DNA of 64,000 nt from Pyrodictiaceae archaeon (GTDB lineage Archaea > Thermoproteota > Thermoprotei_A > Sulfolobales > WANQ01), in NCBI GenBank assembly GCA_015521735.1, contig WANQ01000033.1:45729-109728 (forward strand), in the 5' to 3' direction. Made by a program: the position numbers and the translations under genes. Under the pieces are notes generated by a model. It was not told the DNA's origin and did not search any database. It worked only from the letters and a program-made list of their open reading frames with translations. This document shows, piece by piece, positions 35,066 through 44,126 of this stretch (its first letter is position 1; each line of letters starts with the position of its first letter).

Positions 35066-35665
35066 TTAAAATGTTCCTAGGCTCTCAATATATTTATAGT
35101 CAGCCCACTTAGCTCCCTGTTCAGCTTCGTTCCATAATCTATCAAGTATTTGTTCTAAGGCTTTTAAGGGCTCTATACCTTCATCTACAACTAATCTTAC
35201 TAGCTCTTTATACTGGTATGCTAGTTCATAGGAATACCTCTCTACTAGTTTTAAGGGTATACTTTTTTCTTCTCCTAAGCCAACGCCAGGGCACTCTGTA
35301 TCTAAGTGTAGGTACTTTGATTTAGGTGTAACTATATAGAGAGGGTAGAGTCTGCACCTCATAGGTCTAGCTTTATAGATACGACAATACGTCCTACCCT
35401 CACGGTCTCGTTCCATGAAAACGCATTCACCATTCCCTTTATCTCTTAAAACTATGTAGACAAATAATTCAGCTACTATAACCTTAGTATAATCATGGAT
35501 AAAGCTTCGCCAATGTTTTCCAAGATACTCAGCCATACGAATTACATCAAATACTGTAAGAACTACGTTAGGACCAGTACCACAGCATAAATCACATCTA
35601 ATGCACTTGAATCTCACTTTAAAATTCAGGCTTACGCTCTTGTACCTAGATGTTGAATGAAACAT
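35066..35665 (-). CDS. YkgJ family zinc/iron-chelating domain protein
   Basis: A 199-residue protein of the YkgJ/Fe-S oxidoreductase-like family. The eight-Cys pattern is visible: FKCIRCDLCCGTGPNVVLT at the N-terminus (residues ~18-36), then ECVFMERD, YCRIYKARPMRCRLYPLY, and ECPGVGLG. Such domains bind zinc or iron; the reaction is unknown. ATG start at 35665. Two RNA elements lie beyond its 3' end on the same strand. Confidence 0.85.
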   Translation of the reverse strand: MFHSTSRYKSVSLNFKVRFKCIRCDLCCGTGPNVVLTVFDVIRMAEYLGKHWRSFIHDYTKVIVAELFVYIVLRDKGNGECVFMERDREGRTYCRIYKARPMRCRLYPLYIVTPKSKYLHLDTECPGVGLGEEKSIPLKLVERYSYELAYQYKELVRLVVDEGIEPLKALEQILDRLWNEAEQGAKWADYKYIESLGTF

Positions 35666-35761
35666 CTCATGGCACCGCTAAGACCATGTTAGCTGTAAAG
35701 CGTTAGAATACTTCAAGATTTAAAAGCTCTTTGCATTACTATATGTATGCGGGGTGTAATG

Positions 35762-36115
35762 ATGTCTAAAGTAAATGAGTTACTGAAAATAATAGCTTCA
35801 GCAGCAAGGCAAGTAGTAAATAATGAGATAGATACGTGTACTGTAAAACTTAGACGTAGTGTTTGGGGAAGAACACTTGATATTGAAGGTAGTAGAAGAG
35901 AGTTAAAGATAATTAAGGATGGTAATGTAACGATGAGAATAGCTAAGCTAAGTAGTAGTAATGGTGTACTAGTGTTAAATATTAATGGAGTAGGCGAAAT
36001 AGCCTTGCCTATAGTATATACGGAATACATTAGACTAGTAGTGCCCCAATCAATTGCTGATAAATTAAAGAAACTTCCAGAAGCCGAGGGTATAATTTGT
36101 GAGGAATTGTCTTAA
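35762..36115 (+). CDS. unknown small protein, beta-rich
   Basis: A 117-residue protein with an N-terminal helix (KVNELLKIIASAARQVV), then several predicted strands (TCTVKLRR, RTLDIEG, VTMRIAKL, VLVLNING) and a C-terminal helix. No family recognised. ATG 35762 is chosen because GGGGTG lies 5 bases upstream; ATGs at 35747 and 35759 are in frame, and a TATA element (TTTAAAAG, 35719-35726) could make 35747 leaderless. Overlaps the next gene by 17 bp. Confidence 0.6.
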   Translation: MSKVNELLKIIASAARQVVNNEIDTCTVKLRRSVWGRTLDIEGSRRELKIIKDGNVTMRIAKLSSSNGVLVLNINGVGEIALPIVYTEYIRLVVPQSIADKLKKLPEAEGIICEELS

Positions 36116-36665
36116 GCATTGTAGAATTGTGGGAGGAGTAGATTTAGCGGGTAGTCCTAGGAGACCTACTGGTATAGCAGTAGTATCTAACGGTAAACTA
36201 GTCTATGCAGATAAGGTGTTTCTTGATAATGAGATATTAGACTTATTGTTAAAGTATAGGGTATGTCTTGTAGCAATTGATGCTCCGTTATCGTTTTCAA
36301 AGTCTTATAGAAAAGTAGATTTAGCAATGAAGAGGAAAGGTTTTAAAGTACTTCCACCAGGATGGCGTGGTATGCGTATGTTAACTAATAGGGCAATACG
36401 TTTAAAGAGAGCCTTAGAATCAGTAGGTGTTAAAGTTATTGAAACGCATCCTTCAAGTGCTATTAAAAGTAGTGGTTTGCATCGAGTAGATGATGTAATA
36501 GCTTCTTTGATAAATGTTGATGACTGGAGTTTTATTAATAAAGGAAAAGATGTAGTAGATGCTGTAATCTCAGCATGTGTTGCATGGGCCTATGTTGAAT
36601 GTTCATCTTATAGTATAGAGGAAGTTGATGGGGTTATATACCTACTTCCACGTCTTATTAAGTAG
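36099..36665 (+). CDS. DUF429 family protein (RNase H-like fold)
   Basis: A 188-residue protein of the DUF429 family, predicted to have an RNase H-like fold. Landmarks are the first strand GGVDLAGSPRRPTGIAVV, CLVAIDAPLSF, the RGMRMLTNRAIRLK segment, VIETHPSSAIK and the final DVVDAVISACVAWAY; the Asp residues in these are the likely metal ligands. The start is GTG at 36099, overlapping the previous gene; GTG at 36129 is an alternative. Function unknown. Confidence 0.8.
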   Translation: MRNCLKHCRIVGGVDLAGSPRRPTGIAVVSNGKLVYADKVFLDNEILDLLLKYRVCLVAIDAPLSFSKSYRKVDLAMKRKGFKVLPPGWRGMRMLTNRAIRLKRALESVGVKVIETHPSSAIKSSGLHRVDDVIASLINVDDWSFINKGKDVVDAVISACVAWAYVECSSYSIEEVDGVIYLLPRLIK

Positions 36666-36682
36666 GTTTCTAAGGTCTTACG

Positions 36683-37780
36683 TTAAGATAACTCTCTTAT
36701 AGTCTCTATGATGTAGTCTAGTTCTCTTTGAGTGAGAAGTGGGTGTACTGGTATACTAAGTACGTGTTTAGATGCTTCAATGGATCTTGGGCATATATTA
36801 CTGGGATAGCCTAAGGCTCTATAGAGTGGTTGAAGGTGAACTGGCCGTGGGTAATGTATTGCTGTTTGTATTCCACGTCTATGTAGCTCTTCAGCTAGCT
36901 TATCTCTACCTAGAGGGTGTTCATCTTTAACCCATATAACGAATTGATGCCATACGTGCTTATAGCCAGGTTTAACCTTGGGAAGTTTTATTGAGGTAAC
37001 ATCTCTGAGATTGCTAATCAAGTACTCAGCATTTCTTATACGAGCATTATTTAGTTTATCTAGTTTCTTCAGCTGACTTATGCCGAGTGCGGCTTGCATA
37101 GCGGTCATACGGTAATTGCCACCTAGTGTAACATGGTAGTATTTTGCTTCTTGGCCATGGTCTCTAAGCAATTTTATTTTTGAGGCAATCCATTCTGTAT
37201 TGGTTGTAATCATTCCTCCTTCACCAGTTGTCATGTTCTTAGTAGCGTAGAAACTAAATGCTGCAGCATGTCCTATTGACCCTACTTTTACTCCGTGGAT
37301 TTCAGCTCCATGGGCTTGAGCAGCGTCTTCTATTACATATAGCTTGTAATCTTCTGCTATTTCAAGTAAATCCTTCATATTAGCTGGATGTCCGTATAGG
37401 TGTACTGCTATTATGGCTTTAGTTTTATTGGTAATCTTTTCTAATACATCATCTGGGTCAATATTGTATGTTTCAAGTTCAATGTCTGCAAAGACGGGCT
37501 TAGCGCCACGCATTAATACAGTATTTGCGGTTGCAATGAAAGTGAAGTCGGGTACTATTACTTCATCGCCTTGACCTATATCAAGTGCACTTAATATCAG
37601 GTATAGCGCTACTGTACCATTCATTACAGCTAATGCGTGTTTTACTCCAATATAGTCGGCGAACTTACGCTCAAATTCCTCAACAACAGGGCCATGAACT
37701 AACCATTTACTTTTTAAAACCTCTACAACATTATTTATGTCGTCATCTTCTATTACTGGTTCAACAATCCTTATTTTCAA
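36683..37780 (-). CDS. DegT/DnrJ/EryC1/StrS family sugar aminotransferase
   Basis: PLP-dependent aminotransferase acting on nucleotide-linked keto sugars, 365 aa. The family motifs are VMNGTVALYLIL, GDEVIVPDFTFIATAN, IEDAAQAHGAE, and the PLP lysine in FSFYATKNMTTGEGG (residues ~180-194). It probably makes an amino sugar for surface glycans; the sugar is not determined. It stands alone, with a guide RNA and a divergent gene upstream. Confidence 0.92.
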   Translation of the reverse strand: MKIRIVEPVIEDDDINNVVEVLKSKWLVHGPVVEEFERKFADYIGVKHALAVMNGTVALYLILSALDIGQGDEVIVPDFTFIATANTVLMRGAKPVFADIELETYNIDPDDVLEKITNKTKAIIAVHLYGHPANMKDLLEIAEDYKLYVIEDAAQAHGAEIHGVKVGSIGHAAAFSFYATKNMTTGEGGMITTNTEWIASKIKLLRDHGQEAKYYHVTLGGNYRMTAMQAALGISQLKKLDKLNNARIRNAEYLISNLRDVTSIKLPKVKPGYKHVWHQFVIWVKDEHPLGRDKLAEELHRRGIQTAIHYPRPVHLQPLYRALGYPSNICPRSIEASKHVLSIPVHPLLTQRELDYIIETIRELS

Positions 37781-37867
37781 GAACGTTTCACCTAGGGAAT
37801 GCTAAGTTTATGCTGTTAGACTAAAAGCTATAATGGGATTAATTAGTTTTGTAGCCTAACATGGCTA

Positions 37868-37928
37868 ACTGGTCAGCTCACGGCCGTAGTCCTCATCTCT
37901 CGGTTTGACGTGCATTCATCATTACCTG
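37868..37928 (-). ncRNA. C/D-box guide RNA
   Basis: Minus strand, between divergent genes: box C ATGATGA (37922-37916), 12-base guide, D' CCGA (37903-37900), 3-base spacer, C' ATGAGGA (37896-37890), 13-base guide, D CTGA (37876-37873). Box C and D are perfect, the internal boxes have one change each. Predicted targets, 5'->3': UUUGACGUGCAU (fifth base A) for the D' guide and CUCACGGCCGUAG (fifth base C) for the D guide. A TTAAAA element about 25 bp upstream could be its TATA box. Confidence 0.75.
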
Positions 37929-38005
37929 ATATAATATTATGTTTTAAGCTTATTAATCCTTAATGTTTACGGTATAGATATAGTTGGTATACGTGGTTAA
38001 AGTAG

Positions 38006-38701
38006 GTGCTTAAGGCTTTGTCCTTTAAGGCTAGCATAGTATTAACTAATGAGGTAAGAATGCTAGGTGTACATATAGCTTATGCCATAGTTGCTGATGT
38101 TAAAGTTGAGAAGAATAGAGTTGATGTACGTGAATACGCTAGGCATGTAGTGAGTAGAATTGTCAGTCAATACAATATTGATAGGTTAAAGGAGCATCCT
38201 ATTATTAGAGCTTATAGAGACTTCTATTGGCGGCTTGGCATAGATCCTACTAAAACTAGGCCTAGTAGTGAGGCATTGATTAGGAGAATTCTAAGGACTA
38301 AATCAATTCCTCTCATAAACAATGTTGTGGATGCAGGAAATTTTGCTAGTGTTGAAACATTAATCCCTATAGGCTTGTATGACCTCGATAGAATAAAGGG
38401 TGTACTTAAACTTAGACTATCACGTGAAGGCGAAATATTCGAGCCTATTGGTGGAAGTAGAGAGGTATTAAGGCAGGGATTACCGGTATTAGCTGATGAT
38501 GAAAAAATAATTCACCTATATCCGCATAGAGATAGTAAGCACACCATGATAAGGGATACGACTAGAAATGTTCTTGTAGTATCATGTGGAGTACCTAATG
38601 TACCTGCAACACTTGTAGTAGAAGCTGCAAAAAAGACTATAGACTATATAGTGAGATTTGCTAATGGAAGACCCATGGGTGACATAGTATATGGGAAATA
38701 A
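38006..38701 (+). CDS. B3/4 domain protein (PheRS beta-like)
   Basis: A 231-residue stand-alone B3/4 domain, the fold used for editing in phenylalanyl-tRNA synthetase beta chains. Visible are RAYRDFYWRLGIDPTKTRPSSEAL (in part, residues ~68-90), LINNVVDAGNFASVETLIPIG (in part), and SKHTMIRDTTRNVLVVSCGV. The function of free-standing members is not established; hydrolysis of misacylated or modified substrates is a guess. GTG start. It overlaps the following IMPase gene by 11 bp. Confidence 0.82.
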   Translation: MLKALSFKASIVLTNEVRMLGVHIAYAIVADVKVEKNRVDVREYARHVVSRIVSQYNIDRLKEHPIIRAYRDFYWRLGIDPTKTRPSSEALIRRILRTKSIPLINNVVDAGNFASVETLIPIGLYDLDRIKGVLKLRLSREGEIFEPIGGSREVLRQGLPVLADDEKIIHLYPHRDSKHTMIRDTTRNVLVVSCGVPNVPATLVVEAAKKTIDYIVRFANGRPMGDIVYGK

Positions 38702-39533
38702 TGTTAACGAGTACGACATGTCAATAGACCTATTACTAAGAATTGCTGGTCAAGCAGCGGGATTTCTACGTGACCTCTTAGCTGAAGTAGAAGCTAATAA
38801 ACTTGAAGAGATCATCGAAGTTCAACCATTAGGGGACAAGACACGTCGCATAGACCTACTTGCCGAAGAATACATAGTTGATCTAATAAGAAATGAAGGA
38901 TTTAAAGCTATAATTATTACTGAAGAACGTGGTAGGATAGAGATAGGAGATAATCCTGAATACATATTTGTAGTAGATCCACTTGATGGTAGCAGTAACT
39001 ATTTATCCCATATACCATGGTCTTCAGTTAGTATAGCAGTAACATCTATTACTAATAGACCATCACTTAAAGACATTGAAGCAGGAGTCATTGCTCCAAT
39101 ACACGTGGGTTACCCAATAGTATTTGTTAAAGGTAAGGGTGTATATTATGGTAGGACAAAAGTAAGAACACGTAAAGAGATTAGAGATCTCGTATTAGGA
39201 TACTTTGATCAAGGTATAGGTGTTAAGGTTTTAGATAAACTACTAGCTACCTGGAAGGATGTCAAGGTACGTAGTCTTGGATGTGCAAGTCTAGAAATAG
39301 CATATGTAGTATTAGGGTTAGCTGATGCGTTCCTAGATGTTAGGGGATGGCTGCGCAATGTTGACGTTGCAGCAGCACTAGGTATGGCGTATGAATTAAA
39401 GCTTCCATTATCAGTGGACTTAGACTCTATACCAGTGTACAAGGTAGTGAAGATAGGTAGAATACTTGTAGCAAAGAATACTCAGATATTTGAAAAAGTA
39501 TTGAAGATAGCACATGAAGCATTAATTACGTAG
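38691..39533 (+). CDS. inositol monophosphatase / fructose-1,6-bisphosphatase family protein
   Basis: An Mg-dependent phosphatase of the IMPase superfamily, 280 aa. The metal-binding motifs are ITEERGRIE (Glu ligand), FVVDPLDGSSNYLSHIPW (residues ~96-113), and RNVDVAAALGMAYE near residue 222. Archaeal members often hydrolyse both inositol phosphate and fructose-1,6-bisphosphate. It is coupled to the B3/4 gene by overlapping reading frames; the functional link is unclear. Confidence 0.9.
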   Translation: MGNNVNEYDMSIDLLLRIAGQAAGFLRDLLAEVEANKLEEIIEVQPLGDKTRRIDLLAEEYIVDLIRNEGFKAIIITEERGRIEIGDNPEYIFVVDPLDGSSNYLSHIPWSSVSIAVTSITNRPSLKDIEAGVIAPIHVGYPIVFVKGKGVYYGRTKVRTRKEIRDLVLGYFDQGIGVKVLDKLLATWKDVKVRSLGCASLEIAYVVLGLADAFLDVRGWLRNVDVAAALGMAYELKLPLSVDLDSIPVYKVVKIGRILVAKNTQIFEKVLKIAHEALIT

Positions 39534-39542
39534 CTGTGTTGG

Positions 39543-40664
39543 CTATATCTCAAAGAACTTCGTAAACGAGGTTAGTACTCTAGCACCACTCGACGTAACT
39601 AATACTAAATCTTCTACTCTAATACCATACATTCCCTCAAAGTATATGCCTGGTTCAACGGTAACAACCATTCCTTTCTCTAGCACATCCTTCGAACCAG
39701 GTGTAAGTGCTGGTGCTTCATGAACATCTATGCCTACGCCATGACCTAAGCCGTGTATAAAATATTGGTCTAAGCCATGTTTACTTAGAACCCTTCTAGC
39801 AACAGAATCTACTTCTTCAGCCTTTATGCCTGGCGCTATAGAGTCTATAGCTTCTTGTTGAGCTTCAATTACAGCTTCAATTCTGCTTTTTAGCTCACTA
39901 TTGTACTTATGTACAAACGTTCTAGTCATGTCGCTACAATAACCATTATATTTTGCACCTAGATCCAATAAAATAATGTATCGATTATCCTTCGATATAG
40001 TCCTCTTAGGAGAGGGCTTAGCATGAGGATAGGCAGTGTTCTCGTTAAATGCTATTATCGTTGGAAAAGCTGGTTCCTCAGCACCATACTTTCTCATGTA
40101 ATACTCTGTTATACCTACTAATTTAAGCTCACTAACCTGTTTAAGCGTATTTACTTCCTCTAAGATCTTTTTTAATACTTTCTGGGTTATTTCTACTGCT
40201 TTCTGTATATACTCTATTTCTGTACTAGACTTAATGCTTCTTAGCTTAGTTAAATGCTTGGTTATATCAACTACTTCTTTACTTTTCAGTACTTCAGATA
40301 TAGTATCTATAGTGTTTTTCTTAATGTTTCCATCTATACCTATGCGTTTATATCTCTCTGATGTCTCTTTAATTATTTCTTTGAATCCCTTATTGACATA
40401 GTTTTCAATAATGGTTCTCTTTATAGGATACTTAGCATAGGCCTTAATATCAATGTAATCGTTTTGTACCTCCTGCTTAGCTCTAGTATACTCAAGTAGG
40501 GGTACATATAGGGTTCCTCCACCTTCATATAAGATTAAGAATCCTCCACCCCTATAACCTGTTAAATAATATATATTGGAAGAATCAATTATAATTGAAT
40601 ATTCTATGTTCTCCTTGCCAAGATTATCTAATAACTTCTTAAAGTTGTTAGAAAACATTGACAC
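39543..40664 (-). CDS. pepQ: Xaa-Pro dipeptidase/aminopeptidase (M24)
   Basis: A dinuclear-metal peptidase cutting X-Pro bonds, about 373 aa. An N-terminal creatinase-like domain (~1-140) precedes the pita-bread catalytic domain. Metal ligands are visible in LLDLGAKYNGYCSDMTRTF, HGLGHGVGIDVHEAP, VTVEPGIYF and GIRVEDLVLV. GTG at 40664 is chosen (GGGTG 8 bases upstream); ATG 40658 and TTG 40688 are in frame. Likely used in peptide catabolism together with the keto-acid oxidoreductases in this window. Confidence 0.9.
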   Translation of the reverse strand: MSMFSNNFKKLLDNLGKENIEYSIIIDSSNIYYLTGYRGGGFLILYEGGGTLYVPLLEYTRAKQEVQNDYIDIKAYAKYPIKRTIIENYVNKGFKEIIKETSERYKRIGIDGNIKKNTIDTISEVLKSKEVVDITKHLTKLRSIKSSTEIEYIQKAVEITQKVLKKILEEVNTLKQVSELKLVGITEYYMRKYGAEEPAFPTIIAFNENTAYPHAKPSPKRTISKDNRYIILLDLGAKYNGYCSDMTRTFVHKYNSELKSRIEAVIEAQQEAIDSIAPGIKAEEVDSVARRVLSKHGLDQYFIHGLGHGVGIDVHEAPALTPGSKDVLEKGMVVTVEPGIYFEGMYGIRVEDLVLVTSSGARVLTSFTKFFEI

Positions 40665-40840
40665 AGCAAGTTCACCCAATCCTAACAAATTCCTTCATGA
40701 TGTTTTGATATGTGTTTTCAAGCCTTAAAAACTATTAACCCTCCCATATTTAAATCTAAATAGGTAGACAAGGCTTAGCGATGTTGATAAGATATCCAAA
40801 TACCTAGCAAATAGTCAACGCAGATAGTCATCAACGTAGT

Positions 40841-41128
40841 ATGGTGGTATACGTGTCGCATGGAAACGGTATTAAGATGAAAAGCAGATTATTGTGTCCT
40901 AGATGTGGCACAAACTTAGAGTACATGGCTGAAGCAGAATATGTAGATGGTTCAAGAACTATAATATACTTTTACAGATGCCCAAGATGTAGCTATAGAA
41001 TTGATGACGAAGTACTAATAGTCAAGAGAAACGGTAGCGAGATCCTAATAAAGGTTGTGAAGAAGAAGTTAGGATTTGAAACAACAGTATTGGGTCTAAT
41101 ACCGTCAATGGAGGTTAAGTTAAGGTAG
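40841..41128 (+). CDS. small zinc-ribbon protein
   Basis: A 95-residue protein with two CxxC knuckles, LCPRCGTNL and YRCPRCSYRID, spaced ~27 residues apart: a zinc ribbon like those in transcription factor S or RNA polymerase small subunits, but without the TFS acidic DE hairpin. The TATA box TATTTAAAT is near 40747-40755. The start may be the ATG at 40841 or the GTG at 40853. Its last 14 bases overlap the convergent DUF2208 gene. Function unknown. Confidence 0.7.
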   Translation: MVVYVSHGNGIKMKSRLLCPRCGTNLEYMAEAEYVDGSRTIIYFYRCPRCSYRIDDEVLIVKRNGSEILIKVVKKKLGFETTVLGLIPSMEVKLR

Positions 41129-41840
41129 ACTCTTTTTTAGAAACCTTAACATCTCCATAGTTTTCAACAATATTAAGTAATCGCTCTACGTCCCTCGTAT
41201 ATAACCTTATAATAGATTTTATTCCTTGAGACTTCTTTGGTATTAATTGTATAAACTTGCGCTTATAGTTTACTTCAACTTCATAATCCTTTAATGGAAA
41301 TGGTATTGTAACACCTTTACCTATGATTCCCTTGGTTGTAACCATGTATTGGTTTGGTATTAGTAGGGTATAGCCTGTCTTCCTGGCTGTAAAATACTGT
41401 ATGATCCTACCTGTTAATATGAATAATTCATACATGATCAGTGCTCCTATAAACCTAAGGACGATGTCTTCTCCACTAAAATATGGTTGACGTACATAGT
41501 TATTGTAGAGTATTGATACAACTATTATTGCTGGTAAACTAGCAAATGAGTAAAACATACCCTTAAACTGTTTCGCTAGTTCACCTTGAAGTTTGCTATC
41601 CCTCATTGCTATCTCAAGAGCATCCTTCACTTCTAGTAATTTCCTTGAGGAAGCTATTTCCTGGTATTTACCAGTAATCCTTGACTTAAGCATACTGTAT
41701 CCCATGGTAAACGGTATTATCAGCATGAAAGCTATTACTAGTAACCAGAAGTACTGTGGTGCAAATGTCGCCACCAATGAGAACACTACGGCAAACACTT
41801 GACTTAATAGCAAAGACTTTAAAGTCCTACTAATCGTCAA
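41115..41840 (-). CDS. DUF2208-like membrane protein
   Basis: A 241-residue protein with four hydrophobic segments (two before residue 50, two around 100-150), separated by a charged cytoplasmic helix (DALEIAMRDSKLQGELAKQF). The C-terminal ~75 residues are soluble and strand-rich, with TLLIPNQYMVTTKGIIG. It fits the crenarchaeal DUF2208 family, whose function is unknown. Confidence 0.6.
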   Translation of the reverse strand: MTISRTLKSLLLSQVFAVVFSLVATFAPQYFWLLVIAFMLIIPFTMGYSMLKSRITGKYQEIASSRKLLEVKDALEIAMRDSKLQGELAKQFKGMFYSFASLPAIIVVSILYNNYVRQPYFSGEDIVLRFIGALIMYELFILTGRIIQYFTARKTGYTLLIPNQYMVTTKGIIGKGVTIPFPLKDYEVEVNYKRKFIQLIPKKSQGIKSIIRLYTRDVERLLNIVENYGDVKVSKKESTLT

Positions 41841-41923
41841 CTTTTACATCTACCTCATCAAAGCCTACTCTAGGCGGAATAAGACTAGCTAGCCTTATAA
41901 ATCTGTTTAGTATAAGAAAGTTA

Positions 41924-42865
41924 TTGGCAAACGAGATGATAAATAGCACAATAATATTTTACTCAACCATAATATTTGCATTTATATTGCTAAGCTCAAG
42001 TACACTAGTTAATATAGTGCTAGTGAATAATACGGATACATCAATTAAAGTGGAGATAAATGGAGAGATTAAAGAACTTAACGCTAACGAACGAAAGTCA
42101 ACTAGCATTATACTTGGAAATCAGGACGAGCTAATTGTACGTGGCTTTTTAAGTAATATGAGTAGTATACCTTGGAGCATTAATTGTAGAATCTATGGAC
42201 AAGACTATAAACTTGAAATAAATGTAAATAAAGAATACGATGTACTTGTAATAACTTTGTCTCCTCAGCTAATCAATGTTAGTGTAGACATAGTACACAA
42301 GAAAATAATAAGATATGCAGTGGGTTCAGGATTAAGTATGTTCATAAGAACACGTAGTTTGAACTCATTAAACATTAGTAAAAGTATATTGTATTCTTTA
42401 AATAACACTAGGTCTTGGAATACATTATCCATTACTTCACTAAACCATGAAAACGGAGGAATACTAGTTAACGTAAATGTTGATAAAGGTAGATTTCCAT
42501 TTATAGACGTAGAACATGGAATTCTAGAAATACAATTAAATAGTAATAGAACGTGCATTCTTATTATCAGCCTACCTCAAAAACACAGCAATAATACTAC
42601 TAATAACACTACAAGTACTATTAGTAATGGCGCGTCAAGTCCCGAGTATCCATACACAAAAATATCGACTAAAACAAATAATTACATAAACTCGTATGAA
42701 TCAGCTAATACCATTTCCTTTAAATACAATAGACATAACGATACTATTACACGTAGAGGAAGTAATGGAGGTATAAGTCTTCTAGAATTAATGTTACTTG
42801 TCTTATTCGCACTAATGTTCTCTATCTACATGTTCTTAGAATACTGGTTACGTAGAATGAGCTGA
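41924..42865 (+). CDS. putative secreted or membrane-anchored surface protein
   Basis: A 313-residue protein with an N-terminal signal or anchor (IIFYSTIIFAFILLSSS, residues ~9-25) and a C-terminal transmembrane helix followed by RRMS. The exterior region is strand-rich and dense in N-x-S/T sequons, including a linker with NNTTNNTTST, so heavy N-glycosylation is expected. The TTG at 41924 sits at the start site predicted from TATA CTTATAAAT (41893-41901) and may be leaderless; ATG 41936 is the alternative. Function unknown. Confidence 0.65.
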   Translation: MANEMINSTIIFYSTIIFAFILLSSSTLVNIVLVNNTDTSIKVEINGEIKELNANERKSTSIILGNQDELIVRGFLSNMSSIPWSINCRIYGQDYKLEINVNKEYDVLVITLSPQLINVSVDIVHKKIIRYAVGSGLSMFIRTRSLNSLNISKSILYSLNNTRSWNTLSITSLNHENGGILVNVNVDKGRFPFIDVEHGILEIQLNSNRTCILIISLPQKHSNNTTNNTTSTISNGASSPEYPYTKISTKTNNYINSYESANTISFKYNRHNDTITRRGSNGGISLLELMLLVLFALMFSIYMFLEYWLRRMS

Positions 42866-42945
42866 CTAACTTATTTTCTTGAAGACTTATTTTACTTGTT
42901 AATAATGTATAAGTCGCATACAAGGGTACTTGGAGGCTTTTATCC

Positions 42946-43632
42946 TTGACCACAATTGATGAAGCTATAGATGCTTTACGTAAGGGCAAGCCAGTACTCA
43001 TATTCGATTCGGCAAGGAGGGAACAAGAAGTTGATATGGTGTTCTATGCTGGACTAATAGATTATGAGAAAATTTATACTCTTCGTGTTGATGCTGGAGG
43101 CTTAATTTGCTATGCTACATCTCACATAGTTGCGAGTCACCTAAAATTAAGGTTTATGGCAGATATTTTAGAATCATTCAATGAGTACAAAATGCTTACC
43201 TCTAGGGTTTTAGGGTATGGTGATAAACCTGCATTTAGTTTATGGGTTAATCACGTAAATGTTAGAACTGGTATAAGTGATCATGATAGGGCATTAACTA
43301 TATCAAAACTACATGAAGTAGTTTCACTGGTATGGAATGGTCGTGTTGATGAAGGTTATGCGAAGTTCTATGAGGAATTCATATCACCAGGTCATGTACC
43401 AATACTTATTTCTAGAGGGCTAAGGAAACGAAGAGGACATACAGAACTATCAATAGCCTTAGCCATACTAGCTGGGCTAGAGCCAAGTATAGTGCTTGCT
43501 GAAATGCTTGATAAGGGGGTCTCCTTGAGTTTAGCTAAGGCTAAAAGATACGCAGAAGAGCATGGATTAATCATTGTTTCAGGAGAAGAAATAGTTAATG
43601 AATATGCTTCGCGGGGATTGAAGGATGTATAG
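42946..43632 (+). CDS. ribB: 3,4-dihydroxy-2-butanone 4-phosphate synthase
   Basis: Makes the four-carbon unit of riboflavin from ribulose 5-phosphate. The acidic loop RREQEVDMVFYAG (residues ~24-36) holds the catalytic acids, RTGISDHDRALTI the substrate loop, and RGLRKRRGHTELSIALA the C-terminal signature (residues ~160-176). Length 228 aa. TTG start with GGAGG upstream. It opens a riboflavin gene cluster and overlaps ribC by 8 bp. Confidence 0.93.
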   Translation: MTTIDEAIDALRKGKPVLIFDSARREQEVDMVFYAGLIDYEKIYTLRVDAGGLICYATSHIVASHLKLRFMADILESFNEYKMLTSRVLGYGDKPAFSLWVNHVNVRTGISDHDRALTISKLHEVVSLVWNGRVDEGYAKFYEEFISPGHVPILISRGLRKRRGHTELSIALAILAGLEPSIVLAEMLDKGVSLSLAKAKRYAEEHGLIIVSGEEIVNEYASRGLKDV

Positions 43633-44092
43633 AATTGGTGTGGTTGACACAACATTTGCTAGAGTAGATATGGCCAAATACGTTATAGAAACTATAAAGC
43701 AGTACTTACCTAATGCTAAAATCATACGCTATACTGTTCCAGGTATAAAGGACATACCAGTTGCAGCTAAAAAATTAATAGATGAGGAAGGATGTGACAT
43801 AGTTATAACGCTCGGATGGGTTGGGGCAAGTCCAATAGACAAATACAGTTATCTTGCAGCAAGTATTGGTATAATCATGGCTCAATTGTTAACAAATAAG
43901 CATATAATAGATGTAACAGTACATGAAGATGAAGCTGAGGATGAAGAAAAACTGTATCAGATAGCCGTTGATAGGGCGAAAAAGCATGCATTAAACGTTG
44001 TTGCCTTACTTAAAGGTAAGGAAGCGCTAAGTAGGAAAGCTGGTATGGGTATTAGGCAAGGCATACCTGATGTTGGGCCAATAAAAACTTAA
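43625..44092 (+). CDS. ribC: archaeal riboflavin synthase
   Basis: Dismutates two 6,7-dimethyl-8-ribityllumazine molecules to riboflavin. This is the archaeal-type enzyme, related to lumazine synthase rather than to bacterial RibE. Features are IGVVDTTFARVDMAKY at the N-terminus, YTVPGIKDIPVAAKKL, TLGWVGASPIDKYSY, and the VTVHEDEAEDE segment (155 aa). It overlaps ribB and is followed by ribH. Confidence 0.93.
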   Translation: MYRIGVVDTTFARVDMAKYVIETIKQYLPNAKIIRYTVPGIKDIPVAAKKLIDEEGCDIVITLGWVGASPIDKYSYLAASIGIIMAQLLTNKHIIDVTVHEDEAEDEEKLYQIAVDRAKKHALNVVALLKGKEALSRKAGMGIRQGIPDVGPIKT

Positions 44093-44126
44093 TTAACTAA
44101 CTTAGAGTTTAATGCTGGGGCTCGGT

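Noticed and set aside
40700..40840. ATGATG and TTGATGA matches as a further C/D RNA
   Set aside because: No correctly spaced CTGA box on either strand.
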